Shown: one piece after another, positions 8,984-18,800 of the stretch
Layout of the letters: each line of letters begins with the position of its first letter
How positions within the stretch are numbered: the stretch's first letter is position 1
Assembly: GCA_000814665.1 (NCBI GenBank)
Contig: JWIH01000025.1
Span: 62,001-126,000, forward strand
Source of the DNA: Pseudoalteromonas flavipulchra NCIMB 2033 = ATCC BAA-314
GTDB taxonomy: Bacteria > Pseudomonadota > Gammaproteobacteria > Enterobacterales > Alteromonadaceae
Length of the DNA: 64,000 nucleotides
Reading direction: 5' to 3'
The notes under the pieces: generated by a model
Told to the model about the DNA's origin: nothing
Databases searched by the model: none
What the model saw: only the letters and a program-made list of their open reading frames with translations
Program-made: the position numbers and the translations under genes

Positions 8984-9358
8984 ATGAGAAAACTGATTAT
9001 TGGCATTATGTGGTTTGTTAGCAGTGTTTGCTATGCACAATCGGAAACGATCACACAGCAAGCGCTGATGGTAAATCAAATGTCTGCAGACGCTTATACC
9101 ATAGTGGACGTACGAAGCCCTGAAGAGTTTGCCGCAGGACATATCAAAGGGGCAATAAACATTCCCTTTAACGAGATTGAGGCGCATCAGAAAGCGCTAA
9201 CTAAATTGACTGATACACCACTTGTTGTGTATTGCCGCTCTGGGCGTAGGGCAGGCATCTTTATTGAGGCACTAGCACCAAAAGGCTACACCATTAAACA
9301 TCTAGAAGGTGATATGAATAAGTGGCTGGCAGAGTCTTTACCTGTGGTGAAAAAGTAG
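8984..9358 (+). CDS. Exported single-domain rhodanese
   Basis: A 124-residue protein with signal peptide 1-18 (ends CYAQ) and one rhodanese domain. Characteristic elements are VDVRSPEEFAAGHIKGAINIP (about 42-62) and the active-site loop YCRSGRRA with the catalytic Cys near residue 84. Rhodaneses of this size (PspE-like) transfer sulfane sulfur in the periplasm. All expected residues are present. A good ribosome-binding site (AGAGGTAAG) precedes the ATG. The stop codon lies inside the stem of an intrinsic terminator, so it is a single-gene unit. Confidence 0.88.
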   Translation: MRKLIIGIMWFVSSVCYAQSETITQQALMVNQMSADAYTIVDVRSPEEFAAGHIKGAINIPFNEIEAHQKALTKLTDTPLVVYCRSGRRAGIFIEALAPKGYTIKHLEGDMNKWLAESLPVVKK

Positions 9359-9376
9359 GGGGCTCCCTACTTTTTT
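9351..9376 (+). terminator. Intrinsic terminator of the rhodanese gene
   Basis: The stem AAAAGTAGGG (9351-9360) pairs with CCCTACTTTT (9365-9374) over a short loop, followed by Ts. It overlaps the TAG stop codon of the rhodanese gene. Confidence 0.8.
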
Positions 9377-9504
9377 GAGTAAATAGCAGAGGGTAATAAC
9401 AAAAGGTAAACGGCAAAGTTCAATAGGGTTGGTCGCTACCACATTTTAATTACACTTAAAATAACTCCACATAACTAAAATAGGGACTTGAATATATTAT
9501 TAAT

Positions 9505-9523
9505 ATAAATGATAATCACTATC
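9505..9523 (+). promoter_or_regulatory. Fur box upstream of siderophore receptor
   Basis: ATAAATGATAATCACTATC matches 15 of 19 positions of the classical Fur box (GATAATGATAATCATTATC), including the central TGATAATCA core. It lies 34 bp before the receptor ATG, so iron-dependent repression by Fur is expected. Confidence 0.8.
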
Positions 9524-9556
9524 GTTTTCAAAATGAAGTTAATTTAGGGAAAAACG

Positions 9557-11830
9557 ATGCGCTCTTCATCTCCACGTACACTACACCATTCTTTAAAACT
9601 CTCTCTTTGCGCCACTTTTGTGCTGCTCTCAGTACACGGCAATGCACATGCCGCTGAAGTTGCCGATGATACGCTAGCAGCCGATGCTGCGGGTGACGGC
9701 AGGGCTCAAGAACTAGAGCATATTTATGTGACTGGCACGAGTGTAAAAAATTACACAGAGTCTGCGAACAAAGCAGCATTAAAAATGATTTTATCACAGC
9801 GTGAAACGCCTCAAGCGGTAACCGTTATCACAAATCAAATGATGCAAGATTGGCAAACGGTTAACATTGATGAGATCTTGGAACATGCAACGGGCTTTTA
9901 TGCAAAGCGTGGAGCCAGTCTCGATAGGACACGTTTTTCTGTACGTGGCGGTGATGTCAATTTAATCCAAATAGACGGTGTGCAACAGTTTCCTGGTGGC
10001 CGAAGACCAAATGTAAATGGGGATGCGGTTGCTTACGAGCGCGTGGAGATTGTACGTGGTGCAAATGGTTTATTAACTGGCGTTGGTGACCCAACTGCGA
10101 CCGTAAACTTAGTAAGAAAACGTGCAACAAGCGATGAATTTAAGGGCAGTGTGGCGGTTTCGGCCGGTAGTTGGGATAATTACCGCGCAGAGGTGGATGT
10201 GGCGAGCGGGTTAAACCAAGAAGGCAGTATTCGCGGCCGCTTTGTTGCTGCACATTATGAAAGAGATTCTTATATTGAGCGTTATAGCCAAGAGAAGACG
10301 TCAATCTACTCTACTATTGAGGCAGATCTGACCGACTACACCTTATTACGACTCGGTGTGGAATATGCTGATACTGCTTCAAAAGGGGCGATAAATAGCC
10401 ATTCTCAGCCTTACTTTTACGCTGATGGCAGTCGCTATCAGGGACGCCGTGGTGACACCGGGATGACGGCAAAATGGAGTAGCTGGCCAATCGAAGAATA
10501 CACCTATTTTGTTGGGCTTGATCACGCGTTTGAAAACGATTGGCAACTCCATGCCATCGCGACTTACAATACCATTGAGATGCAAGGTGGGCAGCTGTTT
10601 TTCGTCTATCCTGATGGGCCTATCAACCCAGATGGTAGCAGCGATAATGGATTCGGTTACAGTGCTGTAATAAGTAGCTCCGAAGATGAACAAAAGACAA
10701 TAGACTTGTCACTCCAAGGCCCAGTAGAGCTATTTGGTCGTACGCACGATGTTATTTTCAGCTACAACCAATTCAAGCGAGAGCGTACGTCATTTGGTAA
10801 TGAAGCAGACCAAACCACGATTTCATTAGAAGGATTAAATTTTCACGATTGGACTGGTGACGTGCCGCGCTATCCGTTTAAAGATTTAGGTCGTGATAGT
10901 TTGACGGTAACAGACTCTAATGGTGGATTTGTGGCCGTGCGTGTTAACCCGCATGATGATGTTAAACTTATTGTTGGCGCTAGGATCACCAATTGGGAGT
11001 ACGATATTGACCTTTATGATCCTAACAACGGTAAGTTTCTTCGTAACCGCTATCATGAAAAGGTGGATACAGAAGTTACGCCTTATGCCGGGCTCGTGGT
11101 TGATATTAATGAACAATATAGTGTTTATGCAAGCTACACAGAAGCATTTCAGCCGCAAGCCTATTTTGATATCAATGATAAAATGCTCGACCCAAGCACA
11201 GGCGAAAGCTATGAGCTAGGGGTAAAAGGTGAGTTACTTGATGACACCTTGAACTTTACGGCGGCGGTGTATCGCAATGTTGAAAATGGACTTGCGATTG
11301 CCGATCCAAATTACCCAGACAGCTATCTAACTCCGCAGGGCAATAGGCCATATATTCAGCGCGGTGAAGGCGATACGACAGAAGGCTTTGAAGTTGAATT
11401 TACGGGCTCTATCAATGAGCAGTGGAATATCAGCTTAGGGCTGTCAAAACACAAAACTGAATCAAAAGATGGCAAAGAGCTGTTAACGGATCAGCCCAAA
11501 GAGCTGATCAATCTGTATACCACCTATGACTTTAGCGCGTTTGTTGACGGCTTTACTGCGGGGCTTGGAATTAATTGGCAAGGTAGCTTTTATGCAATAC
11601 CACAAAGGCCATTGCCGGGCGGCGGTAGCGAGGCGTATAAGATCACACAATCTTCCGGTGCGTTACTTAATTTAATGGCAAGATATGAAGTGAGTGAACA
11701 ACTTAGTGTGTCGCTTAACTTCAACAATCTACTGGATGAAAGTTACTACAACAGTATTTCATCTTGGGACGGCTACGTAATGCACGGCGAACCGTTCAAT
11801 TGGCAATTAGGGATGCGCTATAGCTTTTAG
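9557..11830 (+). CDS. TonB-dependent ferric-siderophore receptor
   Basis: A 757-residue outer-membrane receptor. The signal peptide (1-32, ending HAHAA) is followed by a TonB-box-like EHIYVTG (about 54-60), the plug domain (about 75-195, with SVRGGDVNLIQIDGV and YERVEIVRGANGLL) and a 22-strand barrel. The chain ends with the barrel signature NLLDESYYN and a terminal Phe. The plug form RETPQAVTVIT is that of the FhuE/FpvA/FoxA branch that imports ferric hydroxamate or catecholate siderophores. A Fur box lies directly upstream and a strong terminator downstream, so it is an iron-regulated single gene. No biosynthesis or ABC genes adjoin it, so it may take up xenosiderophores. Confidence 0.92.
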   Translation: MRSSSPRTLHHSLKLSLCATFVLLSVHGNAHAAEVADDTLAADAAGDGRAQELEHIYVTGTSVKNYTESANKAALKMILSQRETPQAVTVITNQMMQDWQTVNIDEILEHATGFYAKRGASLDRTRFSVRGGDVNLIQIDGVQQFPGGRRPNVNGDAVAYERVEIVRGANGLLTGVGDPTATVNLVRKRATSDEFKGSVAVSAGSWDNYRAEVDVASGLNQEGSIRGRFVAAHYERDSYIERYSQEKTSIYSTIEADLTDYTLLRLGVEYADTASKGAINSHSQPYFYADGSRYQGRRGDTGMTAKWSSWPIEEYTYFVGLDHAFENDWQLHAIATYNTIEMQGGQLFFVYPDGPINPDGSSDNGFGYSAVISSSEDEQKTIDLSLQGPVELFGRTHDVIFSYNQFKRERTSFGNEADQTTISLEGLNFHDWTGDVPRYPFKDLGRDSLTVTDSNGGFVAVRVNPHDDVKLIVGARITNWEYDIDLYDPNNGKFLRNRYHEKVDTEVTPYAGLVVDINEQYSVYASYTEAFQPQAYFDINDKMLDPSTGESYELGVKGELLDDTLNFTAAVYRNVENGLAIADPNYPDSYLTPQGNRPYIQRGEGDTTEGFEVEFTGSINEQWNISLGLSKHKTESKDGKELLTDQPKELINLYTTYDFSAFVDGFTAGLGINWQGSFYAIPQRPLPGGGSEAYKITQSSGALLNLMARYEVSEQLSVSLNFNNLLDESYYNSISSWDGYVMHGEPFNWQLGMRYSF

Positions 11831-11871
11831 TGAGTCAACCTAAGCTTGGGTGACGTAAGCTTGAAATACGG

Positions 11872-11900
11872 AATGCACCGCCGAAGCGGTGCATTTTTTT
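11872..11900 (+). terminator. Intrinsic terminator of the siderophore receptor gene
   Basis: A 10-bp perfect stem AATGCACCGC / GCGGTGCATT with a CGAA tetraloop is followed by a run of Ts. Confidence 0.9.
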
Positions 11901-11961
11901 GCCTCAAATTCTTTGCTTCAAATCTTTTGCCTCAAAACAATAAGCAAATTGGCATTAGATT

Positions 11962-11991
11962 TTGCATTGTTCCGCAACTTCGTTATTATAT
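11962..11991 (+). promoter_or_regulatory. Putative sigma-70 promoter of the ParD-like/map operon
   Basis: TTGCAT (11962-11967) is followed after 17 bases by an AT-rich ATTATA/TTATAT hexamer near 11985-11991, a reasonable -35/-10 pair. It lies 35-60 bp before the first start codon of the operon and directly abuts an inverted repeat. Confidence 0.45.
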
Positions 11992-11995
11992 AAAG

Positions 11996-12014
11996 CATAT
12001 ATGATATGTATATG
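11996..12014 (+). promoter_or_regulatory. Inverted-repeat operator candidate
   Basis: CATATA-N7-TATATG is a perfect 6-bp inverted repeat immediately downstream of the putative -10 element and 11 bp before the ParD-like start codon. Ribbon-helix-helix antitoxins repress their own operons by binding such palindromes, so autoregulation is a reasonable inference. Confidence 0.5.
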
Positions 12015-12024
12015 GTTTATATAA

Positions 12025-12225
12025 ATGGGTATCGTAAAAATTTCAGATGAACTACACGATGAGATCCGTGAAGCGAGCACTGTGATGTCGCGCTCAATCA
12101 ATTCACAGGCTGAGTTCTGGATTAAAATTGGGCGACTTGCCGAGCGCAATCCAATGCTTACTTTTACAGAAATCATTACGGCAGAGATGTCGCGAGTGAA
12201 GTCACAACAGCCAAAAGGAAATTGA
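12025..12225 (+). CDS. ParD-like ribbon-helix-helix protein
   Basis: A 66-residue basic protein with the pattern of ParD-like antitoxin-family proteins: a short beta strand (VKIS), then helix DELHDEIREASTVM, the SRSINSQAEFWIKIG segment and a second helix. Proteins of this family occur as orphans next to type I methionine aminopeptidase genes in several gammaproteobacteria, without a ParE toxin. Here the stop codon is one base from the map start, so the two are tightly coupled. No RelE/ParE-like gene lies nearby. DNA binding is inferred from the fold; an inverted repeat precedes the gene. True antitoxin activity is unproven. Confidence 0.75.
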   Translation: MGIVKISDELHDEIREASTVMSRSINSQAEFWIKIGRLAERNPMLTFTEIITAEMSRVKSQQPKGN

Positions 12226-12226
12226 G

Positions 12227-12997
12227 ATGCAAGGGGTTACCTTCAAAACCGCTGATGAGATCCAATTGATGCGCGAAAGTGGACGATTGCTTACGCAGGT
12301 GTTTGACTACATTGATAGTTGGATTGAACCCGGAATTTCTACGCTAGAGATTAATGATAAAGTGCACAACTTTATTGTTGATGAGCTTAAAGCGCGTCCT
12401 GCCAGCCTTGGTCAATATGGTTATCAGTTCGTCCTCAATAGCTCTGTAAACGAGGTTGTGTGCCATGGTGTGCCGAGTAAATCACAAATCTTAAAGTCTT
12501 CTGATATTGTAAACATCGATATTACGCTTGAGAAAAATGGCTTTATCAGCGACTCCAGCAAAATGTACGTGATGCCAGACGCATTACTCCCAGCCAAAAA
12601 GTTAGTGGCAACGACTTACCAAGCGATGTGGGCTGGGATAAAAATGGTTAAACCTGGAGCAAAACTTGGGGATATCGGTGCGGCTGTACAGCAAGTGGCA
12701 GAAAAAGCCGGTTACACTGTGGTACGTGAGTATTGTGGTCATGGGATAGGTAGAGAAATGCATGAAGCGCCAAATATATTGCACTATGGCAAAGCAAATA
12801 CCGGGATGACGCTAAAGCCTGGGATGACCTTTACCATTGAGCCGATGATCAATCAGGGAAGCGCAAAAATTAAAACCAAAAAAGATGGCTGGACTGTGGT
12901 AACCCGAGATAAAAAGCTATCGGCGCAGTGGGAGCATACGGTGTTGGTAACAGATGACGGTGTTGAGGTGTTAACCCTAAGAGCGGAAGAAGCGTAA
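12227..12997 (+). CDS. map: Type I methionine aminopeptidase
   Basis: A 256-residue enzyme that removes the initiator Met from new proteins. The five metal ligands of the pita-bread fold can be seen: Asp in NIDITLEKNGFISDSS (two Asp), His in GHGIGREMHEAP, Glu in IEPMIN, and Glu in QWEHTVLV. The length fits bacterial type I enzymes. It starts one base after the stop of the ParD-like gene, with AAAAGGA as ribosome-binding site inside that gene. An essential-type map copy is usually located beside rpsB, so this one could be a second paralogue; the rest of the genome would settle that. A shared terminator follows. Confidence 0.92.
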   Translation: MQGVTFKTADEIQLMRESGRLLTQVFDYIDSWIEPGISTLEINDKVHNFIVDELKARPASLGQYGYQFVLNSSVNEVVCHGVPSKSQILKSSDIVNIDITLEKNGFISDSSKMYVMPDALLPAKKLVATTYQAMWAGIKMVKPGAKLGDIGAAVQQVAEKAGYTVVREYCGHGIGREMHEAPNILHYGKANTGMTLKPGMTFTIEPMINQGSAKIKTKKDGWTVVTRDKKLSAQWEHTVLVTDDGVEVLTLRAEEA

Positions 12998-13024
12998 GCA
13001 GTGTTGTACTTACGCTTTTTTTAA
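12990..13024. terminator. Bidirectional terminator between map and cmoM
   Basis: A perfect 9-bp stem AAGCGTAAG (12990-12998) / CTTACGCTT (13009-13017), followed by Ts on the plus strand and preceded by As. It overlaps both stop codons of the convergent genes. Confidence 0.8.
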
Positions 13025-13825
13025 CATCAAGTGGGTATAACGACCTAGAGACGCGTAGGGCTCTTTACGATTGTATTTAAGCTCCAAGGCGAGCAAAGCA
13101 TCAAAACCTTCATCCGCCTTACTCAACTCCCTTAAGTAGTCATGAAAACAGCGAACACCGGTTTTTTGCATAACGCTGAGTTTTGCTTTATCAAGCCAAG
13201 TTGCCATATCAGTTTGGCTAATTGGTTTATTGGGACTGAGACCTACTTTTTGCTTTACCTTAAGGTCTTTTTGCACATAGTCGAAGTTACCGTACACCAT
13301 ATTGGCCATCAGATGCGCCTCATGGTTGAAATACATTAGCGAAAGCAAGCCAGTTTCGCTTAGCTGCGACTTTAGCAGCATAAGCGCACTTTGTTGCTCA
13401 ACCAGCCATTCAAGCACCGCATGGCACAATACTAAGTCGAATTGTCCTAAGTTCAGCGTATCGAGCGCTTGCAGGGGCGCGTGGATAAAATGAAGGTGGT
13501 CATTTAGTCCAGCTTCATGCGCGCGCGTTTTGGCAAGTTCAAGCATCTCTTCTGAAATATCAATCACAGTGACATGGTGGCCAAGCGAAGCTAAATAGAG
13601 CGCCAATTGCCCTTGTCCGCCGCCAACATCTAATATGCGTTTGCCACTTGATTGCGTTAGCCAGTCAACTTGTGCGCTTAAGTCACGCTTGAGCACCGCT
13701 TCTCTGATTTTACCTTTATTAGTGCCATAGATATTGTTTTTAAACTTGTGCGTTAGTTCAGCAAAGTTTCTATCTGTCGGTGCTGGTTTTTGTTGCTGCT
13801 TTTTTCTAGCCATATGCAAGATCAC
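13010..13825 (-). CDS. cmoM: tRNA 5-carboxymethoxyuridine methyltransferase CmoM
   Basis: A 271-residue class I SAM-dependent methyltransferase. The N-terminal DRNFAELTHKFKNNIYGTNKG, motif I LDVGGGQGQLALYLA, the HAVLEW segment, and the C-terminal TGVRCFHDYLRE and LGRYTH correspond closely to E. coli CmoM as I recall it. CmoM methylates the carboxyl of cmo5U at the wobble position of several tRNAs, giving mcmo5U. The longest frame starts at GTG 13825; an ATG at 13813 (MARKKQQQ) is an alternative, and neither has a strong ribosome-binding site. It follows the Nif3 gene by 19 bp and is probably co-transcribed with it. Confidence 0.9.
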   Translation of the reverse strand: MILHMARKKQQQKPAPTDRNFAELTHKFKNNIYGTNKGKIREAVLKRDLSAQVDWLTQSSGKRILDVGGGQGQLALYLASLGHHVTVIDISEEMLELAKTRAHEAGLNDHLHFIHAPLQALDTLNLGQFDLVLCHAVLEWLVEQQSALMLLKSQLSETGLLSLMYFNHEAHLMANMVYGNFDYVQKDLKVKQKVGLSPNKPISQTDMATWLDKAKLSVMQKTGVRCFHDYLRELSKADEGFDALLALELKYNRKEPYASLGRYTHLMLKKA

Positions 13826-13844
13826 TTAATTAAGCAAAGTGCTA

Positions 13845-14600
13845 TTAAACCGGGTTGTCGATATCAATAAATTCAACATCCAAACCATATTGCGCAGCCA
13901 AATATTCACCAAGTGCCTTCGCGCCGTAACGCTCTGTGGCATGATGTCCTGCCGCGATAAAGTGGATCAGCTGTTCGTTTGATGAATGAATGGTTTGCTC
14001 TGATGCTTCACCCGTTAAGTAGGCATCAATGCCTTGGCTTGCCGCGAGATCGATAAAGCTTTGCCCACCACCTGTACACCAAGCGATGGTGCTGATCGGG
14101 TGATCGCCTGCAACATTTAAGAGCGGCTTTCTACCGAGTTTCTCTGCAACTAAAGCGGCAAAATCAACAGCAGTCATTGGCGTCGTTAATTTACCTTTTA
14201 CCGCTACGCTATTTTTATTCCAAGGTTCAAGCGGTCTTTCATATTCAAGCCCAAGTAACTTACCGAGCTGTGCGTTATTTCCGAGTTCAGGATGAACATC
14301 CAGTGGAAGGTGGTAAGCGATTAAGTTGATGTCATTGGCAAGCAGGGCTTGTAGGCGGCGCTTTTTCATGCCAGTGACACATTGATCTTCCCCTTTCCAA
14401 AAATAGCCGTGGTGAACCAAAATGGCATCTGCACCACGTTCAATAGCGGCATCAATTAAAGCTTGGCTGGCGGTAACACCCGTGACGATTTTTTGGATTT
14501 CGTCTGTTCCTTCCACTTGCAGACCATTTGGACAGTAATCATTAATTTGAAATGGCTTCAGTAATTCCGTTAATTGATTCACTAATTTGGTTCGTTTCAT
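13845..14600 (-). CDS. Nif3/YbgI-like dinuclear metal-centre protein
   Basis: A 251-residue Nif3-family protein. The conserved metal-binding elements are seen: DYCPNGLQVEG near residue 21, VHHGYFWKG (two His) near 62-70, LIAYHLPLDVHPELGNN near 94-110, and the C-terminal HFIAAGHHATERYG. Family members form toroidal hexamers with a di-metal site; the physiological substrate is unsettled (GTP cyclohydrolase-like or other hydrolase roles have been proposed). It is the first gene of a two-gene unit with cmoM, and the length is normal for the YbgI branch. Confidence 0.88.
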   Translation of the reverse strand: MKRTKLVNQLTELLKPFQINDYCPNGLQVEGTDEIQKIVTGVTASQALIDAAIERGADAILVHHGYFWKGEDQCVTGMKKRRLQALLANDINLIAYHLPLDVHPELGNNAQLGKLLGLEYERPLEPWNKNSVAVKGKLTTPMTAVDFAALVAEKLGRKPLLNVAGDHPISTIAWCTGGGQSFIDLAASQGIDAYLTGEASEQTIHSSNEQLIHFIAAGHHATERYGAKALGEYLAAQYGLDVEFIDIDNPV

Positions 14601-14680
14601 AACACCCCCTAACTCTCAGATAGCGCTAGTTTAACTGGTTTTACGATAGATCAAAAAGGGAGAATATCGTGGGGGTGGAA

Positions 14681-14717
14681 AAGAAAAATGAGCCGCTCGT
14701 CCATGAGTGAGCTCATT
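14681..14717 (-). terminator. Intrinsic terminator of the RND efflux operon
   Basis: Read on the minus strand, AATGAGC / GCTCATT plus an inner CGCTC / GAGTG stem (one bulged A, one G-T pair) is followed by TTTTCTTTT. It lies 21 bp past the adaptor stop codon. Confidence 0.7.
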
Positions 14718-14737
14718 GGGCTAGTAACTGATTGTTA

Positions 14738-15829
14738 TTAAGGGTTTGTCACCTCTACGTCTTGTCCTGTTTGTAGACGCTCTGCGCCGCGAACCGCGAC
14801 TTTATCACCGGGATGTAAGATATCGCTGGTGCGGGGAGTAATTTCAACCCATTGGCCTTTGCCATTACCGACGGTGACAGGAATTTGTTCGGCTTTATTT
14901 TGCTCATCTATTTTGACGATATGGGTGCCTTGCTTACGTAATATTAAGGCGTCCCGGTCAACTAGCAATACGGGTTGTTTGCTGGTGAGCGGCACAGCCA
15001 CATCAACTAATTGACCAATCGCCCACGTATGGGTTTGATCTGCTGCCAGTGCTGCACGCACTTCAACGGTTTGTGAGCGCGGATCGGTTGAGGGGATCAC
15101 AGCTGTAACTTTTGCTGACGTATTATCTGGCTGCGATAAGTCACCAGAACGGATTGGCAGCACTATGCCTTTTTGCAAAAACTTCAAGTACTTAACTGGC
15201 ACATATAAGCGAACTTCAAGATGATGGATATCTAATATGGTGAGCAGTTCATCGGCGCGGTTTATTTCTCGTCCCGCGCGTTTAAAACGTTCACTGATAA
15301 CGCCATCAAATGGAGCACGGACCGTTGCGCGGGACAACTTATCGTCAATAACCTTAAGTTCGACTTCTGCTAAGGCGATATCCGACAGCGCTAGGTCATG
15401 TTTATTCTGCATTTCATCGACTTGGCTCTCTGCCGCACTGCTGGTTTTTGCGAGCTTTTTTAATCGAGTCAATTCTTGTTGATATAAGCGTAAATTGATC
15501 TTGGCTCGATTTAATAATTCGGCTTGGCGGGCTTTATCGAGTTCCAACGGGAGTGTGTCCATACGCACTAAGATTTCGTCTTTTGCGACACTGGTACCGG
15601 GTTCTGCTACGTACAACAAACGGCCACTAACTCCAGCGGTCAGCGTCACATCGTCTTTTCCATACAGTGTGCCACTAACTTCAATTTCGCTCGTGAGAGG
15701 GGCTTTTGTCACTTCAGCGACGGTGACTGGCACGACGGCGAAGGCTTGTGGTGCAACGATCCCAGCACACAGTGCTAAGGCCTGAAGTGTCTGTTTTATC
15801 GGGTTTTTCATTCTGTTCTCACTACTCAC
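14738..15829 (-). CDS. RND efflux periplasmic adaptor (membrane fusion protein)
   Basis: A 363-residue adaptor of the MexA/AcrA class. It has a barrel-sandwich hybrid (VTLTAGVSGRLLYVAEPGTSVAKDEILVR, about 60-90), a helical hairpin (about 100-155), then a return lipoyl half (RATVRAPFDGVISERFKRAGREI) and beta-barrel domains. The longest frame starts at a GTG overlapping the permease stop by 4 bp (GTGA). An ATG six codons in (15811) begins a clean signal peptide, MKNPIKQTLQALALCAGIVA, ending QAFA, so it is the more likely start. No lipobox Cys is seen, so it is a soluble or non-lipidated adaptor. No TolC-type outer membrane gene adjoins. Confidence 0.9.
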   Translation of the reverse strand: MSSENRMKNPIKQTLQALALCAGIVAPQAFAVVPVTVAEVTKAPLTSEIEVSGTLYGKDDVTLTAGVSGRLLYVAEPGTSVAKDEILVRMDTLPLELDKARQAELLNRAKINLRLYQQELTRLKKLAKTSSAAESQVDEMQNKHDLALSDIALAEVELKVIDDKLSRATVRAPFDGVISERFKRAGREINRADELLTILDIHHLEVRLYVPVKYLKFLQKGIVLPIRSGDLSQPDNTSAKVTAVIPSTDPRSQTVEVRAALAADQTHTWAIGQLVDVAVPLTSKQPVLLVDRDALILRKQGTHIVKIDEQNKAEQIPVTVGNGKGQWVEITPRTSDILHPGDKVAVRGAERLQTGQDVEVTNP

Positions 15830-18800
15830 TGATTGGCAACTAGGCTGAGCGGGGCTTTGGCCGTTGATTTGTTTGTTTCGGATGGCGGAGTTTGCCGCCC
15901 AAGTTGCAATAAACTCGGCATCAACACTAAGGTAAATAGTGCACTGATAGCCATGCCACCGACGATGACGGTCGCAAGGCCGCGGTAGATTTCTGAGCCG
16001 ACGCCTGGCATGAGCATGAGTGGCAGCATGCCAAACAGACTGGTTAAGGTGCTCAAGTAAACGGGCCTTGCTCTTAGTAACACCGCTTGTCTGACCGACG
16101 CCTCACGGCTCATGCCTGATGCCATCGCAACGCGAGTCTGATCCACCAGCAAAATGGCATTATTTACGACCAGCCCAAGCAAGATGATAAAGCCTATCAT
16201 GGTCAGTAAATCCAAGGACTGGAAGGTAAAGAGGTTTAAAATATACAGAGCCAGCACGCCACCTGCGATAGCCAGTGGCATCACTAACAATACCAAGGCG
16301 CTGTCTTTGGCAGACTTAAATAGCGCGGTCATCAACAAAAACAAAATGAACAACGCAAGGACAAAATTCAGTGCCATTTCTTCCATTGCGGAATTCATCT
16401 TTTGCGCATTCCCCGCCAAAATAGCACCAGCACTGGCCGGCAGGCTTGCGCGCACTTTTGGCATTACCTGCTCACTCAAGATGGTTTGCACTTGCTGCAG
16501 GCTCATATCAGCCGGAGGTGTGACAACTATGCTGACCGTGCGACGGCCGTTGACACGTCGCAGCTGCGTCGGGCCAACTGTACGTTCTATATTCGCCAAC
16601 TCGCCGAGAGTTTGAATTCCTGACTGAGGTGTTACGATGGGCAAGGCTTTTAGTTCCTCAGGGCTTTGCCAAGGGATACCACGAAGGATAACGTTCATAC
16701 GCTCGTTACCATCAAAATACTCATTGACGAATAATCCACCGGTATAAGCTTGTACTGCTTGAGACACATCTCGACGCGTTAATCCCGCTTGGGTGATCCT
16801 GCGATCGTTAGGCGTTAATCTAAGCTCTGGCTCTGCCATATCCAATCGCGGCTGAGGTCTGGCAGTTGCCTCTGGTAGCGCGGTTTGTACTGCCTGCAAA
16901 GCCACTTGAGCTGCTGAGATTAAGTCGTCCATATTGGGACCTGTGAGGTCAATATTAATATCGCGACCATCGCCGCCATTGGCTACTTGGATCATGGAGC
17001 CGCGAAAGAAAAACACTTGAGTATCGGGAAGGTCGACGAAGATTTCTTCTCTGGCCACTTTCATCAGTTCTTCAACACGTTGAGGGTCGGCTGAATAGAT
17101 AAAGCCGCCAGCATTAGAACCAAACGCATAGAAATTAAAGTCTTTAATACCTGGTTCTTTTTCGCCTTGGTAATAGGGCATTAAGCGCTTTTTCACGCGC
17201 AGCAGCAATTCTTCTTCCATAAACTGTACGTTGCCACCAGGTGGTGTCACTAGGTTAAAGAAAAAGCCGTCGGTAGGAGCTCTTGGCATAAAGTCAGTTT
17301 TTGGCAGCATGGTCATGGTTGCAACCACCGAGCCACCCAGTAATACGCCAATCCAAGTAAGTTGCTTTACTCTGTTATTGGTCAACGTCATGATGAAATT
17401 GGTGAGTTTTTGCCAGTATTGATGATAAGGATCTGGTTTTAGTTCAGAGTCTGGCCACAAATGATTTGCCAGTGGAATAAGGGTAATAGCACACAACATT
17501 GACGCAATAACGGCAATCGAGAGTGTCAGTGCTAAATCGGAGAATAGCTGTCCCTCAATACCCGCCATAAAGAGAATAGGTAAAAAGATGGCGACGCTGG
17601 TGGTTGTCGAAGCAAATAATGCTCCGGTCACTTGGGCCGCTCCTTTTAAGGCGGCTTTTTTGTTATCGAATCCTTCTGCTCTTAAGCGTGAGATATTCTC
17701 CTGAACTATGATAGCGGCGTCTAGTACAAGGCCTACTGCAAACGCTAACCCTGCCAACGAGATCACATTCAGACTGCGGTCAAAGATATTCAGTGCGAGA
17801 AAGGCGACCATCAATGAAATGGGGATTGTAGCTGCAATCACCAAAGTTGCTTTTAAGCCTCTAAAAAATAGCCACAGAATTAAACAAGATAAGAGTACCC
17901 CAAGGCCTAAATTACTTTTTACTAAAGAAAGTGCATTACGAATGTGGACGGAGGCATCAAAGCTGAGCTCAATCGACAAGCCATTCTCAGCCAGCGGCCC
18001 TTGGTTTAATTCATCAATTGCAAGGTTGATTTCATCAAGTAAGGCAACGGTATTTGCCTCGTTGGCCCGTGAGATCCGAATATAATAGGCCGGTTTACCA
18101 TTGCGGCCACTCATGCCTAAACGGTCTGAGAAGGTGCGTTCCACACTTGCGATATCACCTAAGTAGATTGGCCTGTCTCCTGAATAGCCGACACGCATTT
18201 GGGCCATACTGGAAAGGTCGTATTGGCCGGTGAATCGCACGGTATATTGACGACGTCCAACGTTGGCAAGACCTCCAGAAGTATCGCGAGAGCTCGCAAG
18301 TACATTACTGATTTGATCTAAACTAATACCAAGCGCTGCGGCTTTGTGCGGATCGAAAGTAATACGCAGCTCTTTTGGCCGCTCACTTGCAAGATCAACG
18401 CGTGCCACACCGGGAATACGTGCAAGTCTTGGTTCAATAAACTCGTCGATTTGCTTTTGAAACTGCGCCATATCAAAGTCGAGACTATTTGATTGATAGT
18501 CTTTGGGCGTGACCAACAAAGTGGCTGCTGCTTCACCGTTATTACCGCCGGCGAATACGACTGGGTCTAGCGCATCAAGTGGCAACGGCGGAGCCTGATT
18601 TAAGCTTGTTAGCACATCAAGCATCGCTTGTTGCATATTCGCACCCACCGCAAATGTTAGCGTAATAGAGCCATTACCACGATTGATGTTGGTATTAACT
18701 TCAAGTGCACCGGGTGTATTTTTTACCGCATTTTCTAGCGGTTCGATGATCACTGATTCTATTTCTTCTGGAGCGGCTTGGCGCCATCCCGAGAAAATCG

